From Cytophagales bacterium (GTDB lineage Bacteria > Bacteroidota > Bacteroidia > Cytophagales > Cyclobacteriaceae): a stretch of DNA of 5,088 nucleotides. The position numbers and the translations under genes were made by a program. The stretch lies in contig DNZD01000022.1 of assembly GCA_003504855.1 (NCBI GenBank), positions 1 through 5,088 on the forward strand. Direction: 5' to 3'. The notes below the pieces were generated by a model. The model was not told where the DNA came from. It ran no database searches and saw nothing but the letters and a program-made list of their open reading frames with translations. The stretch's first letter is position 1. Every line of letters starts with the position of its first letter. This document shows positions 1 to 5,088 of this stretch, piece after piece.

Positions 1-1
1 G

Positions 2-232
2 AGAACACCCGATATCTTCATTTGTGGCCACTCCCACATCCTTCGGGTAAAACGCGATCCCTCATTTAACTTGTTGTATATCAATCCCGGGGCAGCCGGT
101 AATCAGGGTTTTCATCATATGAAGACCCTGCTCCGGTTCGAGCTCATCAACAAACAAATCCGGAATATGGAAGTGGTTGAACTGGGCAAAAGGGGCGCAA
201 TACCTGCCATGCCATCGGTTCCAGAGACATAA
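2..232 (+). CDS. Metallophosphoesterase, YfcE/MJ0936-like, C-terminal part (partial)
   Basis: Only the last 76 codons are present; the reading frame enters from the left edge and ends at TAA 230-232. The fragment opens with TPDIFICGHSH, in which GHSH (residues 9-12, bases 26-37) is the last metal-binding motif of calcineurin-like phosphoesterases; its two histidines normally help hold the dinuclear metal centre. It is followed by LLYINPGAAG (residues 24-33), the conserved Asn-Pro-Gly turn of the small YfcE/MJ0936 phosphodiesterase group, then GFH and a final strand-rich stretch ending near VVELGKRG. Members are about 155-180 residues, so roughly half the protein lies outside the window. The family hydrolyses phosphodiesters in the cytoplasm; the physiological substrate is usually unknown and cannot be told here. 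The gene converges with the small basic gene on the other strand, and the shared hairpin starts within a few bases of this stop codon. Family assignment is firm, substrate is not. Confidence 0.88.
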   Translation, partial: RTPDIFICGHSHILRVKRDPSFNLLYINPGAAGNQGFHHMKTLLRFELINKQIRNMEVVELGKRGAIPAMPSVPET

Positions 233-262
233 AAAAATGCCAGTGACCTTCATCACTGGCAT
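231..262 (-). terminator. Intrinsic terminator of the small basic gene, possibly bidirectional
   Basis: A perfect 10-bp inverted repeat pairs 237-246 (ATGCCAGTGA) with 253-262 (TCACTGGCAT) around a 6-nt loop; two further A-T pairs extend it to 235-264. Read on the minus strand, the stem runs straight into a tract of seven T (bases 237-231), the classic rho-independent form. It lies about 40 nt past the stop of the minus-strand gene. On the plus strand the stem is followed only by TTTG, so termination of the phosphoesterase transcript here would be weaker, although the hairpin begins immediately after that gene's stop. Confidence 0.85.
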
Positions 263-274
263 TTGCCTGAGGCA

Positions 275-294
275 CGACTAACCACGGTCAGTCG
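275..294 (-). other. Small hairpin in the 3' untranslated region of the basic gene
   Basis: Bases 275-283 and 286-294 form a near-perfect inverted repeat. In minus-strand RNA every position can pair, one as a G-U wobble, while on the plus strand that position is an A-C mismatch. The 2-nt centre means the innermost pair would open to give a 4-nt loop. It sits between the stop codon at 304-306 and the main terminator. The strand asymmetry suggests a structure in the minus-strand message, perhaps protecting its 3' end, but chance is possible at this size. Confidence 0.35.
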
Positions 295-303
295 GTACCA
301 GAA

Positions 304-462
304 TTATTTTGCAGCCTTCTTGGCCTTAAACTCTTCTTTGATCTTCTCGATGTCCACGCCTTTAGCAACAGGCTGGAAGTTTTGAATCTTCAGCGCGGTC
401 CTTCTGCGGGCTGCTTTTGCCTTGTCTTTGCGGTTTTTGCGCTTGAGCCGGGTAACTGCCAT
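304..462 (-). CDS. Small highly basic protein, probably ribosome- or RNA-associated
   Basis: The product is 52 residues, beginning MAVTRLKRKNRKDK. About 19 residues are Lys or Arg against 5 Asp or Glu, for a net charge near +14. Residues 1-25 are almost entirely basic and alanine-rich; a short linker (NFQPVAKG) follows, then a helix-prone tail VDIEKIKEEFKAKKAAK. There is no signal peptide or membrane segment. This composition is typical of small ribosomal or rRNA-binding proteins, and I believe similar short hypothetical proteins occur in Bacteroidota, but I cannot name a family. The ATG at 462-460 is preferred over the in-frame upstream ATG at 489-487, because that codon lies inside the predicted -7 promoter element. 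The leader would then be about 20 nt, A/T-rich and without a Shine-Dalgarno. The gene is monocistronic, with its own promoter and a strong terminator, which suggests steady high expression. Gene call is solid; function is inference from composition. Confidence 0.8.
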   Translation of the reverse strand: MAVTRLKRKNRKDKAKAARRRTALKIQNFQPVAKGVDIEKIKEEFKAKKAAK

Positions 463-486
463 AATGATTTTTGTTAAAACGAGGCG

Positions 487-517
487 CAAAAATAAACCGC
501 TTTCCCCGGATTACAAG
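487..517 (-). promoter_or_regulatory. Bacteroidota-type promoter of the small basic gene
   Basis: On the minus strand, TATTTTTG (494-487) matches the Bacteroidota -7 consensus TAnnTTTG at every fixed position. CTTG (517-514) sits 19 nt upstream and matches three of the four bases of the -33 TTTG element. Transcription would start near 480-484, about 20 nt before the ATG at 462. This placement excludes the longer ATG start at 489. No equally good element was found for hisS on the plus strand: the best candidate, TAGTTTTA at 580-587, lacks a -33 partner and would leave almost no leader. Confidence 0.65.
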
Positions 518-598
518 GCCTGCACTGATTTTCTGCCGTTTCAATCGCACAAAAACAGCCTAATTCCATCGAATACTGTTAGTTTTAACCCGGAAACT

Positions 599-1960
599 AT
601 GGAAAAACCCTCCCTGCCCAAAGGTACCCGCGACTTCGGACCAGCTCAGATGGCCCGGCGGCAATTCATCCTCAATACAATCCGGAATGTATTCCAGACT
701 TACGGCTTCCAGCCCCTGGAGACACCCGCCATGGAAAATCTGTCTACCCTCACCGGCAAGTACGGTGAAGAAGGTGACCAACTGCTATTTAAAATCCTCA
801 ATTCCGGTGACTTCCTGAAAGAGGCTACAGGTGATGAGTTAACTACCCGCAATTACAAAAAACTCACGGGGCTGGTTGCTGAAAAGGGACTTCGCTATGA
901 CCTCACCGTACCGTTTGCACGATACGTTGTCATGAACCGCCATGAGATCACCTTTCCGTTTAAACGATACCAGATTCAGCCGGTGTGGCGCGCAGATCGT
1001 CCCCAGAAGGGCCGGTACCGTGAATTCTATCAATGCGATGCGGATGTGATTGGCACCGATTCTCTTCTTTGTGAGGCCGAAATCATCCTCATGATCCGCG
1101 AAGTCTTTCGTGTGCTCGGCCTGAAAGACTACACCATCAAACTCAACCACCGCGCCATCCTATCCGGTCTTGCCCAGGCAGCCGGTGCTAACCTCCCCGA
1201 ATCCAATCTCTTTGTGGCGATTGACAAGCTGGATAAAATAGGAGAAGAAAAAGTGCGCGAAGAACTCCTCGCCAAAGGCTATACCAAAGAGAGCCTTGAT
1301 GCTGTATTCAGTATCCTCAACTTCAAAGGAAATACCGCCGAAAAACTTGCTTTCCTCGGGAAACAATTCACGAATTCGCCGGCTGGAACAAAAGGACTAA
1401 AAGACCTCAACGAGGTATTGGAGTCACTCAAACAATACGGCACGGCGGATGAACATGTAGAGTTTGATGTAGCCCTTGCCCGCGGCCTCAGTTATTATAC
1501 CGGCTGCATATTCGAAGTGAAGGTTAATAACGTTGCCATGGGCAGCGTGAGTGGCGGTGGTCGGTATGATAACCTCACCGGAGTATTTGGCCTGCCCGGT
1601 GTTTCTGGTGTCGGATTTTCCTTTGGCGTGGACCGGTTATACGATGTGCTTGATGAATTGAATCTCTTTCCGGAAGAAGCGCAGCGCACCTCTTCAGTCC
1701 TGGTCTGTCACCTCGACGCTGAATGCAGGACCCACGCCCTGCGCGTAGTGCAAACACTTCGCATCAACCAAATTGCAGCAGAAGTTTATCCTGACGTCAG
1801 TAAACTGAAGAAGCAATTGGAATACGCCGACCGCAAGAAGATTCCTTATGCGATCGTCATCGGCTCTGATGAAGTGAAAACCGGCAACCTCACCATGAAG
1901 AACATGAAGACCGGTGAACAACACCAGCGTTCCCTAACCGAAATTCTTGCCTCCTTCTGA
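599..1960 (+). CDS. hisS: Histidine--tRNA ligase (histidyl-tRNA synthetase)
   Basis: This 453-residue cytoplasmic class II synthetase attaches histidine to tRNA-His using ATP. The start ATG at 599 gives the family's usual N-terminus, MEKPSLPKGTRDFGP; the frame stays open upstream to 422, but that extension has no family resemblance and crosses the promoter and start of the divergent gene. Visible motifs in order are: KGTRDF (8-13); RYDLTVPFARYV (99-110); class II motif 2, from about FKRYQIQPVWRADRP (121-135) to REFYQCDADVIG (141-152), with the ATP-contacting arginine; the histidine-specific loop LARGLSYYTG (293-302); GGGRYD (319-324); and motif 3, GVGFSFGVDRL (337-347), ending in its arginine. 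From about 365 to the end lies the alpha/beta anticodon-binding domain (SSVLVCHLDAE, AEVYPD, LKKQLEYADRKKIPYAIVIG). Length is normal to slightly long and no key motif is missing. It is the first gene of a tight pair with hutH. No Shine-Dalgarno precedes the start. Confidence 0.97.
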   Translation: MEKPSLPKGTRDFGPAQMARRQFILNTIRNVFQTYGFQPLETPAMENLSTLTGKYGEEGDQLLFKILNSGDFLKEATGDELTTRNYKKLTGLVAEKGLRYDLTVPFARYVVMNRHEITFPFKRYQIQPVWRADRPQKGRYREFYQCDADVIGTDSLLCEAEIILMIREVFRVLGLKDYTIKLNHRAILSGLAQAAGANLPESNLFVAIDKLDKIGEEKVREELLAKGYTKESLDAVFSILNFKGNTAEKLAFLGKQFTNSPAGTKGLKDLNEVLESLKQYGTADEHVEFDVALARGLSYYTGCIFEVKVNNVAMGSVSGGGRYDNLTGVFGLPGVSGVGFSFGVDRLYDVLDELNLFPEEAQRTSSVLVCHLDAECRTHALRVVQTLRINQIAAEVYPDVSKLKKQLEYADRKKIPYAIVIGSDEVKTGNLTMKNMKTGEQHQRSLTEILASF

Positions 1961-1961
1961 C

Positions 1962-3473
1962 ATGCCTACCCACGTAGTCTCCCCAGCAACGCTGCACCTC
2001 CACGACTTCGGCACCATCCTGAGTAAGGCAGGACGTTTGTCCCTTTCGGCCGAAGCCATTCAGCGAATCAACAAATGTCGGGCATACCTGGATCAAAAAA
2101 TTGCATCCACCTCTACGCCGTTATATGGCATCAATACCGGATTTGGATCGCTGTATAACAAACACATTTCAAAGGATGACCTGGAGCGGCTACAGGATAA
2201 CCTGGTCAAATCCCACGCGTGCGGAACCGGTCCCGAAGTGCCACCCGAAATTGTGCGGTTGATGCTTTTCCTGAAAGTACAATCACTGTCGTATGGTTAT
2301 TCCGGTGTGCAGGAAATCACGGTTCAACGCCTGCTCGATTTTTATAACCACGACATAACCCCCAAGGTGTATGAAATGGGTTCCCTCGGTGCTTCCGGTG
2401 ACCTGGCGCCGCTCGCCCACTTGTCGCTTCCCTTGCTGGGACTTGGGGATGTGTATCATCAGGGAAAAACCAGAACAGCCCAGGAAGTCCTGCAGGAAAT
2501 GAAATGGCAACCCATCCACTTTAAGGCAAAAGAAGGATTGGCGTTGTTAAATGGCACCCAATTCATGACCGCTTTTGGTGTGTGGTGCAGTTGGCATGCA
2601 CAACGTTTACTTGTATTGGTTGATCATATTGCTGCATTGTCGCTTGACGCTTTCGATGGACGGATTGAACCCTTTGACGCCGCGGTTCACGCCATCCGGC
2701 CACAAGCAGGTCAGGGAGTGGTTGCTGAACGCATCCGCTCCATCCTACTCGGAAGTCAGCTGATCAGCCAAACCAAAAAGCATGTACAGGATCCGTACTC
2801 TTTCCGTTGCATCCCGCAGGTACACGGTGCAAGTGTTGATGCCGTCCGCTATGTGACAGACGCCGTGCTTGCAGATGTAAACGGAGTTACGGATAACCCC
2901 TCCATTTTTCCGGATGAAGACCGGATCATCTCTGCCGGCAATTTCCATGGACAACCATTGGCACTCGCCATGGACTTTCTTTGCATCGCCATGGCCGAAA
3001 TCGGAAGTATCTCCGAACGACGTACGTATCAACTGATCAGCGGGTCGCGGGAACTCCCCAATTACCTCGTGGCCAATCCGGGTATTAATTCGGGATTAAT
3101 GATTCCCCAGTATACCGCCGCTTCGCTCGTGAGTCAGAACAAACAACTGTGTACACCAGCATCCGTGGATTCCATTGTCTCTTCCAATGGTCAGGAAGAC
3201 CACGTGAGTATGGGGGCCAACGCAGCCCTGAAGGCCTACCGGGTTGTTCAGAATTTATATTCCATCCTGGGCATCGAACTCATTACCGCCACACAGGCAT
3301 TGCATTTCCGCAGGCCGTTGAAAACATCCCCCGTTTTGGAACGACTAACTGATACTTTTCGAACGGTTGTTCCGTTTATGGAAACAGACCGGCTGCTACA
3401 CCATGACCTGGTGAAGGCAGAGGTATTTCTAAAAGAGATTAACTTGGAAGAAATCAGGTTGCCCAACAGCTAG
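1962..3473 (+). CDS. hutH: Histidine ammonia-lyase (histidase)
   Basis: The 503-residue enzyme removes ammonia from L-histidine to give urocanate, the first step of histidine use. Residues 144-146 in GSLGASGDLAP are the Ala-Ser-Gly that cyclises into the MIO electrophile. Other active-site positions are present by comparison with Pseudomonas putida histidase: Tyr55 in LYGINTGFG, Asn197 in LLNGTQ, Gln276/Tyr279/Arg282 in QDPYSFRCIPQVHGA, Phe328 in GNFHG, and Glu412 in GQEDHVSMG. The pair Ser84-His85 (NLVKSHACG) and the Gln411-Glu412 pair favour histidine over phenylalanine or tyrosine, so this is unlikely to be the related tyrosine lyase found in some pigment clusters. Length is normal. ATG 1962 is chosen over an in-frame TTG at 1947, since it places the motifs within two residues of the Pseudomonas numbering and avoids overlap with hisS. 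Only one base separates it from the hisS stop, so the two genes are almost certainly co-transcribed. hutU, hutI and hutG are not in view. Confidence 0.96.
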   Translation: MPTHVVSPATLHLHDFGTILSKAGRLSLSAEAIQRINKCRAYLDQKIASTSTPLYGINTGFGSLYNKHISKDDLERLQDNLVKSHACGTGPEVPPEIVRLMLFLKVQSLSYGYSGVQEITVQRLLDFYNHDITPKVYEMGSLGASGDLAPLAHLSLPLLGLGDVYHQGKTRTAQEVLQEMKWQPIHFKAKEGLALLNGTQFMTAFGVWCSWHAQRLLVLVDHIAALSLDAFDGRIEPFDAAVHAIRPQAGQGVVAERIRSILLGSQLISQTKKHVQDPYSFRCIPQVHGASVDAVRYVTDAVLADVNGVTDNPSIFPDEDRIISAGNFHGQPLALAMDFLCIAMAEIGSISERRTYQLISGSRELPNYLVANPGINSGLMIPQYTAASLVSQNKQLCTPASVDSIVSSNGQEDHVSMGANAALKAYRVVQNLYSILGIELITATQALHFRRPLKTSPVLERLTDTFRTVVPFMETDRLLHHDLVKAEVFLKEINLEEIRLPNS

Positions 3474-3477
3474 CACT

Positions 3478-5088
3478 GTGAACAGAAGGATCGCAATTTT
3501 TTCTTTGCTCTGCGCGATAAATGTTGCCGCGATGGGTCAACCCTATACCAGCCGCCTGGGCCGGTTTCAGGTAGACCAGAAAAAAGGGTGCGTTCCCCTC
3601 ACCATCACCCTGACCAACCTGCTGGTCGGTGATTGCAGCCCCGGAAAACCCTGTGTAATGGACTATGAAGGCAACAATACCCAGGCACAAAATACCTTCA
3701 CCCATACCTACACCACCGCCGGCACTTTCAAACTGTCGGTCATTTACCAGAGTATAGGCGCCGACGACATTACCATCACGGTAGACCCTAATCCACAACC
3801 CAATTTTGAGATCTACGCCTGTGCTGCTTCCAAGGCTTCTATTAAGGTTGTCGACAATAATTACGACCAATACGTTATCAATTTCAACAGCGATCAGGAC
3901 AATGTGCCCGAGTATACTTTGCCCTTCTCCAATAACATCATCACACCTTCCTATACGTACGTTCCCGCAGGTACGCACGTGGCCAGTGTCCGCGGGCGCA
4001 GGCTCAATTCGGCCGACAACTGTACGGCCAAAACACAATCTTTTACAACACTGGCTGTCCTGCCCATCCCGACACTCAATACGCTCACGTCCCTGGATGC
4101 TACGAGCGTAAAACTGGATTTCAGTACCGCCACTCATGTTTCGTATCGCCTGGAAATTGCCGTGAACAACAGCACCACCTATCAACTGCTTCAGTCGGTG
4201 TATGGCACCAATACAGCAACCCTTACGGGATTGAAACTGGATAATAACTTTTACTGTTTCCGGCTGGGAGCCTATGACCCCTGCAACAACATAACCACCT
4301 ATTCCAATCAGATGTGCACAAGCCTTTTCACAGCCACCGCACAGAGTGATGTCAATAAAATTGCCTGGTTGACAGCAGCAACCCCATTCATCAGCAGCTA
4401 TTCGCTGAATGTGAAGCAAGGCAATATCTCCAGCAGTATTCCCATCAATAATCCGGCAGCCACTTCTTACAACGACACCAACATCACTTGTCGGCTTAAT
4501 TACTGTTATACGTTGGTTACCAACTACAGTGGAGGCGGAAAGAGTACCTCGCTTGAAAAATGTGTCACCTCCTTTTCCAATAAGGTGCCGACAGGAATCA
4601 CGGATGTCACGGCTATCGTTCGGGCGGGCGGCGCTGAACTTTCCTGGACCCAGGACCCTAAGTTTACACCCATCAACTATGGCGTGCAACGATCCGCAGG
4701 AACCAATCCTTTATCCTTCTTCACGGTTGCCACCACTACCAAGATGACTGACGCGAGTTACGCAACAGCCGAAAAATATTGCTACCAGATTGGCTACACC
4801 GACAAGTGCGGAAACATCGCCGCCACCGGATCCATCGCCTGCCCCATCCGGCTTGAAGGTATCCTGGATAAGAAAAATGCAATCTCCCTTACCTGGAGTT
4901 CTTACCACGGATGGAAGAACGGCACCAAAAACTATGTGGTACAGAAGTATAACCTGCAGGGAGCACTCATCAAAACATTCGCCACCACCGATACAACGTT
5001 CATGGACGATCAGCCCGATGCGGCGAATCAACTGGTGCGGTATTCTATTGAGGCCGTCGCCAATGATCCCGGATTGACCGCCTCCATT
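3478..5088 (+). CDS. Secreted PKD / fibronectin III-like multidomain protein, probable T9SS cargo (partial)
   Basis: The frame is open for 537 codons to the right edge. Its GTG start lies 4 nt after the hutH stop; the in-frame TAA at 3430-3432 limits upstream extension, and the next ATG (3532) would destroy the signal peptide. Residues 1-20 form a Sec signal: basic MNRR, a hydrophobic core, then a likely cleavage after AAMG before Gln21. Residues about 28-103 are a PKD-like domain (GCVPLTITLTN, then TFTHTYTTAGTFKLSVIY). After a linker domain to about 194 come fibronectin III-like modules at about 195-281, 282-365, 366-457 and 458 onward. The first three end in a YCY/YCF strand and a closing Cys; the fourth lacks these. 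Such proteins in Bacteroidota are surface or extracellular, often ending in a gliding-motility-type T9SS sorting domain; that end would lie beyond the window, so the secretion route is inferred. Adhesion or matrix binding is plausible but no ligand can be named. Possible co-transcription with hisS-hutH rests only on spacing. Confidence 0.82.
   Translation, partial: MNRRIAIFSLLCAINVAAMGQPYTSRLGRFQVDQKKGCVPLTITLTNLLVGDCSPGKPCVMDYEGNNTQAQNTFTHTYTTAGTFKLSVIYQSIGADDITITVDPNPQPNFEIYACAASKASIKVVDNNYDQYVINFNSDQDNVPEYTLPFSNNIITPSYTYVPAGTHVASVRGRRLNSADNCTAKTQSFTTLAVLPIPTLNTLTSLDATSVKLDFSTATHVSYRLEIAVNNSTTYQLLQSVYGTNTATLTGLKLDNNFYCFRLGAYDPCNNITTYSNQMCTSLFTATAQSDVNKIAWLTAATPFISSYSLNVKQGNISSSIPINNPAATSYNDTNITCRLNYCYTLVTNYSGGGKSTSLEKCVTSFSNKVPTGITDVTAIVRAGGAELSWTQDPKFTPINYGVQRSAGTNPLSFFTVATTTKMTDASYATAEKYCYQIGYTDKCGNIAATGSIACPIRLEGILDKKNAISLTWSSYHGWKNGTKNYVVQKYNLQGALIKTFATTDTTFMDDQPDAANQLVRYSIEAVANDPGLTASI
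4060..4848 (+). repeat. Three diverged cysteine-patterned fibronectin III-like protein modules
   Basis: Within the secreted protein, three consecutive modules of about 85-92 residues each end in a similar pattern: an aromatic-Cys-aromatic strand and a final Cys 19-20 residues later. The cysteine pairs are Cys260/Cys280, Cys343/Cys362 and Cys435/Cys455. Modules one and three also carry an Asp-x-Cys between them (DPCNN at 267-271, DKCGN at 442-446); module two has SGGGK in that place. The resemblance is at protein level; I see no long direct DNA repeat. This suggests old tandem duplication and probable disulfides in an exported protein. Module borders are approximate. Confidence 0.55.

Noticed and set aside
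62..262. 66-codon minus-strand open frame
   Set aside because: It is antisense to the clear phosphoesterase C-terminus (GHSH, NPGAAG), and its start codon lies in the outer arm of the terminator hairpin.
463..489. Longer start (ATG at 489-487) for the small basic gene
   Set aside because: That codon falls within the predicted -7 promoter element (494-487), so it would lie upstream of the transcript start.
580..587. TAGTTTTA as a hisS -7 promoter element
   Set aside because: It matches TAnnTTTG except for the last base, but there is no TTTG about 19 nt upstream, and the leader would be only a few bases long.
422..598. Extended N-terminus for hisS, with a start at 422
   Set aside because: The 59 extra residues do not resemble any HisRS N-terminus and run antisense over the start and promoter of the basic gene; ATG 599 gives the standard KGTRDF-proximal start.
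1947..1961. TTG start for hutH overlapping hisS
   Set aside because: ATG 1962 is five codons downstream and fits the family N-terminus; no ribosome-binding site supports the TTG.
2575..2763. 62-codon plus-strand frame inside hutH
   Set aside because: Out-of-frame shadow of hutH with no domain or start signal; the same applies to the other short frames within hisS, hutH and the secreted protein.
3454..4689. 411-codon open frame on the minus strand
   Set aside because: It begins with TTG, has no recognisable domain, and lies codon-for-codon opposite the secreted protein, which has a signal peptide, a PKD-like domain and patterned repeats. Its openness follows from sense codon bias.

Overview
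The window looks like chromosomal DNA from a member of the Bacteroidota. The evidence is: no clear Shine-Dalgarno sequences before the starts; a promoter matching the Bacteroidota form (-33 TTG / -7 TAnnTTTG) before a small minus-strand gene; and a secreted protein built from a PKD domain and fibronectin III-like repeats with paired cysteines, a style common among type IX secretion (T9SS) cargo. Genus cannot be read from this sequence.

Layout. (1) Positions 2-232, plus strand: the last 76 codons of a YfcE/MJ0936-type metallophosphoesterase, cut by the window edge. (2) Positions 231-294: a strong intrinsic terminator hairpin, oriented for the minus strand, plus a second smaller hairpin. (3) Positions 304-462, minus strand: a 52-residue, very basic protein that resembles a ribosome- or RNA-associated protein; its own promoter lies at 487-517. 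(4) Positions 463-598: a divergent intergenic region. (5) Positions 599-1960, plus: hisS, histidyl-tRNA synthetase. (6) Positions 1962-3473, plus: hutH, histidine ammonia-lyase, starting 2 nt after the last base of the hisS stop. (7) Positions 3478 to the window end, plus: a GTG-started secreted multidomain protein, open at the right edge.

How the genes fit together. hisS and hutH both act on histidine: one charges it onto tRNA, the other deaminates it to urocanate. The junction (TGACATG) implies one transcript and perhaps translational coupling. No other hut gene is visible. The secreted protein begins only 4 nt after the hutH stop, so it may share that transcript, but it has no evident functional link to histidine. 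The small basic gene and the phosphoesterase converge on the terminator.

I found no mobile element, CRISPR array, tRNA or rRNA, and no clearly new multi-gene system. The points most worth a second look are the hisS-hutH junction, the small basic gene with its well-defined promoter and terminator, and the GTG-started secreted protein, which lies opposite a long spurious antisense reading frame.
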